This document shows positions 56,718 through 64,000 of a DNA stretch of 64,000 nt, piece by piece. The translations under genes were made by a program, and so were the position numbers. Positions within the stretch are counted from its first letter, which is position 1. Each line of letters opens with the position of its first letter. The notes under the pieces were generated by a model, which saw nothing but the letters and a program-made list of their open reading frames with translations, was not told the DNA's origin and ran no database searches. The stretch is from Paracoccus albus (GTDB taxonomy: Bacteria; Pseudomonadota; Alphaproteobacteria; Rhodobacterales; Rhodobacteraceae), in NCBI RefSeq assembly GCF_027913035.1, contig NZ_CP115775.1:62001-126000 (forward strand), read 5' to 3'.

Positions 56718-57800
56718 ATGAACGATCTCGACACACTTCGCTCCACCTATCTGGCCCGAGTGGCCGATGCCTCCGATACCAATACGCTGGAGGAGGTCCG
56801 CCTGGCCGCGCTTGGCAAGAAGGGAGAGATCAGCCTGAAGATGCGCGAGCTGGGCAAGATGACCCCGGAGGAGCGTCAGACCACGGGCGCCGCGCTCAAC
56901 CGTCTGCGCGATGAGATCGACACCGCCCTGCGCGCCAAGAAAACCCAGCTAGAGGATGAGGCGCTGAATGCCCGCCTGCGCGATGAATGGCTGGACGTCA
57001 CGCTGCCGGGCCGTCCGCGCCCTGCCGGCACGATTCATCCCGTCAGTCAGGTGACGGAAGAAGTCACCGCAATCTTCGCCGATATGGGTTTTTCCGTTGC
57101 CGAAGGTCCGCAGATCGAAAGCGACTGGTTCAACTTTGACGCGCTGAACATCGCGCCTGAACATCCTGCCCGGCAAGAACACGACACCTTCTTCATGCAT
57201 CGAGCCGAGGGCGACGACCGCCCGCCGCATGTGCTGCGCACCCATACCTCGCCCGTCCAGATCCGTGCCATGCAGGAACAGGGCGCCCCAATCCGCGTGA
57301 TCGCACCCGGTCGCGTGTATCGTATGGACATGGACCAGACCCACGCACCGATGTTCCATCAGGTCGAAGGGCTGGCGATTGGCCGCGATATTTCGATGGC
57401 CAACCTGAAATGGACCCTTGAAGAGTTCTGCCGCGCGTTCTTCGAAGTGGACAATGTCGAACTGCGCTTCCGCGCCAGCCATTTCCCCTTCACGGAGCCT
57501 TCGGCAGAGGTCGATATCCGCTGCTCATGGGAAGGCGGCAAACTGCAGATCGGCGCAGGCGATTCATGGATGGAGATCCTCGGCTCTGGCATGGTTCACC
57601 CCAAGGTGCTGGAGGCCGCAGGCGTCGACCCGACCGAATGGCAGGGCTTTGCCTTTGGCATGGGCATCGACCGGCTCGCCATGCTGAAATACGGTATCCC
57701 CGACCTGCGCGCCTTTTTCGACAGCGACCTTCGCTGGCTGCGCCATTACGGCTTTGCGGCAGGCGATGTGCCGAGCGTGAGCGGCGGGTTGAGCCGGTAG
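56718..57800 (+). CDS. pheS: Phenylalanine-tRNA ligase, alpha subunit
   Basis: A 360-residue class II synthetase subunit. It has the N-terminal coiled coil, then motif 2 and 3 regions ([52 protein letters not shown]). The start at 56718 is preferred because AGGA lies at proper distance; the in-frame ATG at 56709 overlaps that site. pheT does not follow directly; a tRNA-Pro gene and an EamA gene on the other strand come next. Confidence 0.96.
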   Translation: MNDLDTLRSTYLARVADASDTNTLEEVRLAALGKKGEISLKMRELGKMTPEERQTTGAALNRLRDEIDTALRAKKTQLEDEALNARLRDEWLDVTLPGRPRPAGTIHPVSQVTEEVTAIFADMGFSVAEGPQIESDWFNFDALNIAPEHPARQEHDTFFMHRAEGDDRPPHVLRTHTSPVQIRAMQEQGAPIRVIAPGRVYRMDMDQTHAPMFHQVEGLAIGRDISMANLKWTLEEFCRAFFEVDNVELRFRASHFPFTEPSAEVDIRCSWEGGKLQIGAGDSWMEILGSGMVHPKVLEAAGVDPTEWQGFAFGMGIDRLAMLKYGIPDLRAFFDSDLRWLRHYGFAAGDVPSVSGGLSR

Positions 57801-58093
57801 TCGGGCTTAATCGCCGTTTACTTCCGATTGAGGCTGCGATTTCCATTCTCGTCGGGATAAATCGGCGACTGTATTGTGAAGCACGCTCTGGATCGCCTTC
57901 CCAGACTTCGAGTCGGGCCTGCTTCAGCACGGGTCAGTGCTTGGCGGGCAGTAGCGAAGTTTCTCGGGACGGAAAACGGATTGTGGAATCCGGAAAAAGG
58001 ATGGTGGGGCAGAATCAGAAATTACCCAATGAAATCAAAGGTAAATTTTCCCGATTTGGAAATGCGGTGCTGTGACCTACAATATCGGGAAAT
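57801..58093. other. Intergenic region after pheS, no gene seen
   Basis: About 290 bases with no supported coding sequence. Near the tRNA end, AATTTTCCCGA (from about 58041) and TCGGGAAATT (up to 58094) form a bulged inverted repeat; it lies just past the 3' end of tRNA-Pro on the minus strand and might stop its transcription. Confidence 0.4.
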
Positions 58094-58170
58094 TGGTCGG
58101 AGCGAGAGGATTCGAACCTCCGACCCCCTGCTCCCGAAGCAGGTGCGCTACCAGGCTGCGCTACGCTCCG
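58094..58170 (-). tRNA. tRNA-Pro (anticodon CGG)
   Basis: A 77-base cloverleaf on the minus strand. The acceptor stem is CGGAGCG/CGCTCCG, the anticodon stem CCTGC/GCAGG encloses TTCGGGA (anticodon CGG), the T arm contains GGTTCGAATCC, and the CCA end is encoded. Confidence 0.97.
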
Positions 58171-58237
58171 ACCGTAGGAGGGGCAGGTAGCGCGACCCGC
58201 GTGGGAATGCAAGGGGGATTGCTCGGGAATTCAGCTG

Positions 58238-59212
58238 TCAGTGCCGTGAATTGCTGCGGCCGGTGAGGATCCTGTTCAGCAATGTCGCCTTGGGTGTGGT
58301 GACGGTATCAACGCGCAAACGGGAAACGATCACCGGGCGGATTGTGTCGCTGCCGCGACTGCTCTCTCGCCAAACGATGTACAGGCCCGATGTGATAATC
58401 ACACCGGCACCTATGATGGTTGGTCTGTCCAGGCCCTCGCCAAAGATGAACCAACCATAGATTGTCGCCCAGATGATCTGCGAATATTGCATCGGCGCGA
58501 CGATTGCGGCCTCTCCCGCACGGTAGGCGAGAATGGACAGGAAGCCGCCGCACAATCCGAGCACTGCGATCATTCCTGCCATTGCCAGATGCGACAGTTG
58601 CATGGGCGCATATGCAAGGCTCAGGCTGGCACCTGTCAGGACCAGGTTGCCCAGCATCGGCCACATGAGCAGCACCAGCGGACGTTCGTTGCCGCCGAGC
58701 TTTCGCGTGATCACCGCGGCCGAGGCGCTGCACAAGGCAGCAAGAAGGGCTGCGAGATGACCGATTGACAAAGATTCGCCTGATCCGGGGCGCAGAACGA
58801 TCAGGACACCGCACAGACCGAGCGCTACGGCCGCCCAGCGATGGATGCCGACGCGTTCGCCAAGGATGGGAATAGAAAGCAGCGTAATCAGCAGCGGCGA
58901 GGCAAACAGGATCGCGTAAACCTGCGCGAGCGGCAGCATGGAGAATGCAAAGAAGCCGCAAATCCCGGCCGTCATCGCAAGGCCGGTGCGTGCGGCGACC
59001 CAGCCGGGTCTGTTTGGCCTTAGCGTGCCCGGCGTACGAGCTTGCAGCAAGATAAGCGAGACCAGCGGGAAGGACAGCAGCGAGGAAAAGAACAGGACCT
59101 GGAGCGACGGGTAATGTGCACCGAGCAGCTTGATAATGACATCATGCGTTGCGAAGACGCCCATCGACGCCAACGCATAGGTGATGCCACGCAGATTGCT
59201 CGGTGCGGGCAC
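58238..59212 (-). CDS. DMT superfamily (EamA) transporter
   Basis: A 324-residue membrane protein with ten hydrophobic segments in two EamA repeats (ITYALASMGVFATHDVIIKL; LAALLAALCSASAAVITRKL). Such proteins move metabolites or nucleotide derivatives; the substrate is unknown. The start is a GTG at 59212, directly next to the leuB stop, so it is probably read from the leuB transcript. It ends with a basic tail of about 40 residues. Confidence 0.87.
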   Translation of the reverse strand: MPAPSNLRGITYALASMGVFATHDVIIKLLGAHYPSLQVLFFSSLLSFPLVSLILLQARTPGTLRPNRPGWVAARTGLAMTAGICGFFAFSMLPLAQVYAILFASPLLITLLSIPILGERVGIHRWAAVALGLCGVLIVLRPGSGESLSIGHLAALLAALCSASAAVITRKLGGNERPLVLLMWPMLGNLVLTGASLSLAYAPMQLSHLAMAGMIAVLGLCGGFLSILAYRAGEAAIVAPMQYSQIIWATIYGWFIFGEGLDRPTIIGAGVIITSGLYIVWRESSRGSDTIRPVIVSRLRVDTVTTPKATLLNRILTGRSNSRH

Positions 59213-60334
59213 TCAGCGCCCCGACAGCGCCGCGACGATCAGGTCGCCCATTTCCGATGTCGAGACCGGCTTGCCGCCCTCTGGGCCCATCAGATCGGCG
59301 GTGCGGACACCATCGGCCAGCACCTTTTCAACCGCCTTTTCCAGATCGTCAGCGGCCTGACCTTCGTTGAAGGAATAACGCAGCGCCATCGCGAAGCTGA
59401 GGATACAGGCAATCGGGTTTGCTTTGCCCTGACCTGCAATATCGGGAGCAGAGCCGTGAACAGGCTCATACAGTGCTTTCGGGCGGCCGTTATTCATCGG
59501 CGCACCAAGCGAGGCAGAGGGCAGCATCCCCAGCGATCCGGTCAGCATGGCTGCCAGATCCGACAGAAGGTCGCCGAACAGGTTGTCGGTCACGATGACG
59601 TCAAACTGCCGCGGTGCGCGGGTCAGCTGCATGGCGCCCGCATCGGCATACATATGCGACAGCTCCACGTCCGGATACTCGTTGTCGTGGACCCACTGGA
59701 CCTCCTCACGCCAGAGGATGCCGGATTCCATGACATTGGCCTTCTCCATCGAGCAGACCTTGTTGCCGCGCTTCTGCGCCAGTTCGAAAGCGGCGCGGGC
59801 GACGCGACGGATTTCGCCGCTGGTGTAGCGCTGCGTATTGATGCCGACGCGACCACCTTCGTTATCGGGGCTATTGCTGTCGTCATGGATGCCGCGCGGT
59901 TCGCCGAAATAGACGCCCGAGGTCAGTTCGCGCACGATCAGGATATCCAGACCGGCGACGATATCTCGCTTCAGGGACGAAAAATCTGCAAGTGCGTCAA
60001 AGCATTGGGCGGGGCGCAGGTTGGCATAAAGATCCATTTCCTTGCGCAGACGCAGCAGGCCGCGTTCGGGTTTAAGGCTGAAATCGAGATTGTCGTATTT
60101 TGGCCCGCCCACGGCGCCCAGCAGGACAGCGTCGACTTCCTGTGCCTTTGCCATCGTCTCATCGGCCAGCGGCACACCGTGCTTGTCATAGGCGCAACCG
60201 CCGACGAGATCTTCGCTGACATCGAATGTCATGCCGCGGTTGACCTGGAACCAGTCGATGACCTTGCGGACTTCGGTCATGACCTCGGGGCCGATGCCGT
60301 CGCCCGGCAGGATCAGAAGCGAATAAGCGGACAT
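59213..60334 (-). CDS. leuB: 3-isopropylmalate dehydrogenase
   Basis: A 373-residue NAD-dependent oxidative decarboxylase of leucine synthesis. It opens [20 protein letters not shown] and has [40 protein letters not shown] and [20 protein letters not shown], all typical LeuB blocks. The start at 60334 follows GAGGGAAATC; an open frame further upstream is not used. Confidence 0.97.
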   Translation of the reverse strand: MSAYSLLILPGDGIGPEVMTEVRKVIDWFQVNRGMTFDVSEDLVGGCAYDKHGVPLADETMAKAQEVDAVLLGAVGGPKYDNLDFSLKPERGLLRLRKEMDLYANLRPAQCFDALADFSSLKRDIVAGLDILIVRELTSGVYFGEPRGIHDDSNSPDNEGGRVGINTQRYTSGEIRRVARAAFELAQKRGNKVCSMEKANVMESGILWREEVQWVHDNEYPDVELSHMYADAGAMQLTRAPRQFDVIVTDNLFGDLLSDLAAMLTGSLGMLPSASLGAPMNNGRPKALYEPVHGSAPDIAGQGKANPIACILSFAMALRYSFNEGQAADDLEKAVEKVLADGVRTADLMGPEGGKPVSTSEMGDLIVAALSGR

Positions 60335-60437
60335 GATTTCCCTCGTGTTTGCGGTGTCGCCGCAGGCGTAGCGCTGCGGTGACACTTGGTCAAGTTCACG
60401 GTGAAGTGGCTTGCGATTCGGGGTGGGATAAGGACTC

Positions 60438-60878
60438 ATGGCAGACACACGGAAGAACCCGGAGATCCTTGGAATGACCCGAATCATCGCCGCATTTCTG
60501 GCTGCGGTGCTTTCTATGCCTTTTACCGGCGCCGTGGCTGCGGCGGATGGCAAGGTCATGGTGCCGCTGCCCGACCTTCAGGGTATTTCGGATGAGGATG
60601 CGGAAAAGCTGATCGCGGCGCTCGCGCAGGTGAATGTCATCGCATCCAACTGCCCCGATTATCATATCACGGACGGCGAATGGACTTTGCTGGTCGGCAC
60701 GGGCGATATGCTGGCCAAGGGTCTGGGCATGGACCCGGAAACCTACGATCAGAAATATTACGGCCAGGCTTTCCGTATGCTGGAAGACCCCGGTGCCTGC
60801 GACCGCATAGGTCCGCGAGCGCGCCCCATTATAGATGATCTGATCAAGATGGGTGGCGGAACGGAACCGCTGCGCTGA
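60438..60878 (+). CDS. Small exported protein of unknown function
   Basis: A 146-residue protein with a signal peptide (hydrophobic [20 protein letters not shown], cleavage near residue 35). The mature part (about 110 residues) contains two Cys ([16 protein letters not shown] and [10 protein letters not shown]), which may form a disulfide. No family is recognised. Two starts are possible: 60438 with AAGGACTC upstream, or 60474, which gives a more usual signal length. It is flanked by leu genes on the other strand. Confidence 0.7.
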   Translation: MADTRKNPEILGMTRIIAAFLAAVLSMPFTGAVAAADGKVMVPLPDLQGISDEDAEKLIAALAQVNVIASNCPDYHITDGEWTLLVGTGDMLAKGLGMDPETYDQKYYGQAFRMLEDPGACDRIGPRARPIIDDLIKMGGGTEPLR

Positions 60879-60881
60879 CAC

Positions 60882-61922
60882 TCAGTTATCGAGCTCAAGA
60901 TCAACCCAGACCAAGCGATGGGGCGATGCTGCTGCAACGGCGCCGGCCAGGGGCTCGCCCGGGGCGGGCCAGAATGTCCCTGCCGCCGACGTATCAATCT
61001 TTGCAGAGGGCAGGATGTAGGTGACACGCAGATTTCCCGGCGCGTCATCCGGCCAATCGGCTGTATCCTGCGCGGGATCGCCAAGATGATTGGGGTCGGC
61101 GGCTTCTGATGCGCCGGCGCTTTGCGGTTCGGGATCTTGCAGGCGCGGGTCATTCAGCAGGGCCGCTATCGCCTCATGCCGTCCCTCGCCATCCACCGGG
61201 TCAAGGTTGGCATTGCCTGCCAGAACGAAAGGTGCGTCGGGAAGATGCGAAAGCCAGAAGATGTTTTCGTCATGATTGCGACGGCCATTGCGGTCTTCTG
61301 GGCCATCAAATACTGGCGGTGTTGCGGAATAGGCCAGCAAATGCAGGGGCGGGCTGGTCAGGACCTCAACATCCCAATGGCCTGTATTCGACAGGCGCTG
61401 CACCTCGGCCGCTTCTGGTGAAAGCGTGTCACCGATCATGTTTCCGGGCAGGTCTTTCCACAGCATTTCGCTGTAATCCGTGACCTCGCCAATCGGAAAA
61501 CGCGACAGGATGGCCATGCCGTTCTGCCCCGTGAAACTGCCCCAACCCTGCGAATCCTCGGGCTCGCCCAACCTTCCGTCGCCATCCAGATCGGCGCCGC
61601 TTTTCATGCCGCTGTTCGGTTGCAAGGCAAGGCGATGAGGGTAGTTCGTTCCGCCACGCGCCAGAAGCTGAGCGAAGGCGCGAAGGGCAGCAAGGTCGTG
61701 ATCCCAGTCGATTCCCGTCAGAAGCAGAATATCGGCATCCGCTTCCGCAATCACAAGCGCAGCGGCAAGGACCTGTTCGTCCTTGCCTGACATGATATCG
61801 CGCAGCAGCAGCCCCGGCCCTTTGCGGGTCAGGTTGGGGTCATAGCTGGCAACGCGAATGGTGTCGGCTGCCGCGGGTGCGGCGGCCAGACCGGCGCAAA
61901 GTGCAAGGTGCCTCAGACCCAA
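60882..61922 (-). CDS. Exported endonuclease/exonuclease/phosphatase family protein
   Basis: A 346-residue secreted protein with a signal peptide (about 1-19). The EEP fold is seen in [50 protein letters not shown] and [17 protein letters not shown], the last being the usual GDFN-type metal site with substitutions. Nuclease or phosphodiesterase activity is likely but unproven. Its start overlaps the end of leuD by 10 bases. Confidence 0.83.
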   Translation of the reverse strand: MGLRHLALCAGLAAAPAAADTIRVASYDPNLTRKGPGLLLRDIMSGKDEQVLAAALVIAEADADILLLTGIDWDHDLAALRAFAQLLARGGTNYPHRLALQPNSGMKSGADLDGDGRLGEPEDSQGWGSFTGQNGMAILSRFPIGEVTDYSEMLWKDLPGNMIGDTLSPEAAEVQRLSNTGHWDVEVLTSPPLHLLAYSATPPVFDGPEDRNGRRNHDENIFWLSHLPDAPFVLAGNANLDPVDGEGRHEAIAALLNDPRLQDPEPQSAGASEAADPNHLGDPAQDTADWPDDAPGNLRVTYILPSAKIDTSAAGTFWPAPGEPLAGAVAAASPHRLVWVDLELDN

Positions 61923-62518
61923 GGGCGGGACTGGCCTGACTGCGCCTCGAACGCGTCGATGGCGGCACTTTTTTCCAGCGTTTGTCCGATATCGTCCAGA
62001 CCGTTCAGCAGGTTGTGCTTGCGGGTCGGGTCGATGTCGAAATGATATTCTGTCCCGTCGGGAGAGGTCACCTTCTGCGCCTCCAGATCGACAGTCAGTT
62101 TGGCATTGGCACCGTTGCGCGCGTCGTCCATCAGGGCATCGACGGCCTCTTGCGGAAGCTTGATGGGCAGAATGCCGTTCTTGAAGCAGTTGTTATAGAA
62201 GATGTCAGCAAAGCTGGTCGAAATCACGCAGCGAATGCCGAAATCCAGCAACGCCCAGGGCGCGTGCTCTCGCGAGGAACCACAGCCGAAGTTATCGCCC
62301 GCGACGATGATTTCCGCGTTCCGGTAGGCAGGCTGGTTCAGAACGAAATCCTCGACCTCGTTGCCTTCGCGGTCATAGCGCATTTCGTCGAACAGGTTCT
62401 TGCCGAGACCCGAGCGGTGGATCGTTTTCAGGAACTGCTTGGGGATGATCATATCGGTGTCGATATTCACGAGCGGCATGGGCGCCGCGACGCCGGTGAG
62501 TTTGGTGAATTTTTCCAT
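61913..62518 (-). CDS. leuD: 3-isopropylmalate dehydratase, small subunit
   Basis: A 201-residue subunit of isopropylmalate isomerase. Typical blocks are [40 protein letters not shown] and the C-terminal [17 protein letters not shown]. It lies 89 bases after leuC and is followed by the overlapping EEP-family gene. Confidence 0.97.
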   Translation of the reverse strand: MEKFTKLTGVAAPMPLVNIDTDMIIPKQFLKTIHRSGLGKNLFDEMRYDREGNEVEDFVLNQPAYRNAEIIVAGDNFGCGSSREHAPWALLDFGIRCVISTSFADIFYNNCFKNGILPIKLPQEAVDALMDDARNGANAKLTVDLEAQKVTSPDGTEYHFDIDPTRKHNLLNGLDDIGQTLEKSAAIDAFEAQSGQSRPWV

Positions 62519-62538
62519 GTCCTAGAATCCTGTCTGGG

Positions 62539-62590
62539 GACGCGTATGGAACCCGTATATATGCCGTATATAATGCGTATATATCGCGTC
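62539..62590 (-). repeat. GTATATA short repeats between leuC and leuD
   Basis: The gap contains three near-copies of an 11-13 base unit with CGTATATA (CCGTATATATG, CCGTATATAATG, CGTATATATCG), and CGTAT/GATACG words on either side. It is unusually AT-rich and regular for this genome. Its role, if any, is unknown. Confidence 0.55.
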
Positions 62591-62607
62591 GATACGCGCC
62601 AGCCTCA

Positions 62608-64000
62608 TCATGCCTCTGCTTCGGCGCCCATCACATCGCGCACATCGACCAGATGCCCCGCGACCGCGGCGGCGGCGGCCATGGCCGGGCTCATCAGATG
62701 GGTGCGGCCCTTATAGCCCTGGCGCCCCTCGAAATTGCGGTTTGATGTGGCGGCGCAGCGCTCCTCTGGCGCAAGCTGGTCGGGGTTCATGCCAAGGCAC
62801 ATGGAGCAACCTGCCATGCGCCATTCGAAACCGGCATCGGTGAAGATCTTGTCCAGACCCTCTTCCTCGGCCTGGGCGCGGACAAGGCCCGAGCCGGGGA
62901 CGACCATGCCGCGCACGCCGTCGGCCAGCTTTTGGCCTTTGACAATCTCGGCGGCGGCGCGGAGATCCTCGATCCGGCCGTTGGTGCAAGAGCCGATGAA
63001 CACCGCGTCGATGGCGATATCGGTCAGCTTGGTGCCGGGCTTGAGGCCCATATAGTCCAGAGAGCGCCGCGCGGCCTCGACCTTGCCGCCGGTGAAGTCT
63101 TCCGGGGCAGGGACGGTTTCAGTGATCGGCAGCACATCCTCGGGAGAGGTGCCCCAGGTAACCACGGGCGCGATATCTTCGCCGCGGATCGTTACCACCT
63201 TATCGAAGTGGGCGCCTTCATCGGTTTTCAGCGTTTTCCACCACGTAAGCGCCGCTTCCCATGCGGCGCCTTTCGGCGCGTGGGGACGGCCCTTCACATA
63301 GTCGAAGGTCTTTTCGTCGGGCGCGATCAGACCGGCGCGGGCACCGCCTTCGATGGCCATGTTACAGACCGTCATGCGGCCTTCCATGGACAGGTCGCGG
63401 ATCGCCTCGCCGCAATATTCGATGACATGGCCATTGCCGCCCGCCGTGCCGGTCTTGCCGATCACCGCAAGGGTAATGTCCTTGGCCGTCACACCGGGGC
63501 GCAGCTTGCCGGTGATTTCGACCTTCATATTCTTCGATTTTGACTGGATCAGCGTCTGGGTGGCCAGAACATGTTCCACCTCGGACGTGCCGATGCCGTG
63601 GGCGAGCGCGCCGAACGCGCCATGCGTCGCGGTGTGGCTGTCGCCGCAGACCACAGTCATGCCGGGCAGGGTCCAGCCCTGTTCGGGGCCAACGATATGC
63701 ACGATGCCCTGGCGGATATCGTTCATCGCATAGTAATTCGGCAGGCCGAACTCCTTCGCGTTCTTGTCCAGTTCAGCGACCTGAATGCGGCCCTCGGGGT
63801 TTTCGATGCCGTTCACACGGTCGGGCGTGGTCGGCACGTTATGGTCGGGAACCGCGATGGTCTGGTCCGGGCGGCGGACCTTGCGGCCCGACATGCGCAG
63901 CCCCTCGAAGGCCTGCGGGCTGGTCACTTCGTGGACCAGATGGCGGTCGATATACAGGATCGTGGTGCCGTCATCGGTGACATCGACGACATGGGCGTCC
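62608..64000 (-). CDS. leuC: 3-isopropylmalate dehydratase, large subunit (5' end outside window)
   Basis: About 464 residues of the aconitase-type iron-sulfur subunit are visible; the frame runs off the right edge ([20 protein letters not shown] at the edge). The cluster cysteines are in [13 protein letters not shown] and [33 protein letters not shown] is intact. It is the upstream partner of leuD. Confidence 0.97.
   Translation of the reverse strand, partial: DAHVVDVTDDGTTILYIDRHLVHEVTSPQAFEGLRMSGRKVRRPDQTIAVPDHNVPTTPDRVNGIENPEGRIQVAELDKNAKEFGLPNYYAMNDIRQGIVHIVGPEQGWTLPGMTVVCGDSHTATHGAFGALAHGIGTSEVEHVLATQTLIQSKSKNMKVEITGKLRPGVTAKDITLAVIGKTGTAGGNGHVIEYCGEAIRDLSMEGRMTVCNMAIEGGARAGLIAPDEKTFDYVKGRPHAPKGAAWEAALTWWKTLKTDEGAHFDKVVTIRGEDIAPVVTWGTSPEDVLPITETVPAPEDFTGGKVEAARRSLDYMGLKPGTKLTDIAIDAVFIGSCTNGRIEDLRAAAEIVKGQKLADGVRGMVVPGSGLVRAQAEEEGLDKIFTDAGFEWRMAGCSMCLGMNPDQLAPEERCAATSNRNFEGRQGYKGRTHLMSPAMAAAAAVAGHLVDVRDVMGAEAEA

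Noticed and set aside
59042..60382. A 446-codon plus-strand open frame opposite leuB
   Set aside because: Antisense to leuB, which has complete family motifs; composition is Arg/His/Gln-rich as typical of shadows.
1..64000. CRISPR array, rRNA genes, prophage, toxin-antitoxin or restriction system
   Set aside because: No regularly spaced repeats, rRNA segments, integrases other than decayed transposases, or defence gene families were recognised anywhere in the window.

Overview
This is a GC-rich chromosomal window from an alphaproteobacterium, most likely a Rhodobacteraceae member close to Paracoccus. The grounds are the gene families (FlaF/FlbT flagellin control, an FzlA-like protein, DUF2794, type-2 ArgC, Rhodobacterales-type MetRS), frequent ATGA/TGATG stop-start overlaps, and a Rhodobacteraceae-type dispersed GC-rich repeat. 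It is mostly ordinary core chromosome with two accessory patches. About 62 protein genes or gene remnants, two tRNAs, one riboswitch and three decayed insertion sequences are described.

Layout. 1-5.3 kb: 3' end of cytochrome c1 (petC); an ArsR-SRPBCC-DUF899 operon behind a palindromic operator; glutamate dehydrogenase; a TetR regulator; an I78-type lipoprotein; DUF2794. 5.3-8.6 kb: thiBPQ thiamine importer (minus strand) behind a TPP riboswitch. 8.7-20.2 kb: aroC, an inverted pair of dispersed repeats, FzlA-like protein, the tightly overlapping argC-gpmI-envC-ctpA-rppH run, a LOG protein, dapD, rsmD and an FAD oxidoreductase. 20.3-25.7 kb: tRNA-Ala(CGC), then a heme-iron locus of ECF sigma factor (FecI), FecR, HasR-like TonB receptor with STN domain, and heme oxygenase. 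This locus can sense, import and open heme.

25.7-29.1 kb is accessory: a 577-bp collapsed IS1182/IS5-like element with both terminal inverted repeats, a small RTX protein, and a broken IS256-family transposase. 29.1-35.4 kb is a flagellar block, visibly more AT-rich in its first half: flgD and fliK on minus, then flgJ-like, flgN-like, flagellin, flaF, flbT and a frameshifted DUF1217 gene on plus. carB follows, then an IS66-family remnant, a PepSY-like secreted protein, metG, a TSUP permease, arginase, an MFS transporter, a 27-codon membrane peptide coupled to an XpaC-family protein, truA and metH. 51.5-58 kb holds a lipoprotein, plsC-ftsX-ftsE (minus), a zinc-ribbon protein with a HisC-type aminotransferase, and pheS. 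58-64 kb holds tRNA-Pro(CGG), an EamA transporter, leuB, a small exported protein, an exported EEP-family protein, leuD and the 3' part of leuC.

Most unusual points. (1) Two 37-bp palindromic insertions lie in the same orientation inside the IS256 transposase remnant. They share ends and central loop but have different stem sequences, and removing them restores the transposase reading frame, which suggests a small mobile hairpin element. (2) A perfect 11-bp inverted repeat in the flagellin leader abuts the ribosome binding site, in a locus that also encodes FlbT, a known flagellin mRNA regulator. (3) The DUF1217 flagellar gene carries a single-base frameshift. No CRISPR array, prophage or complete defence system was seen.
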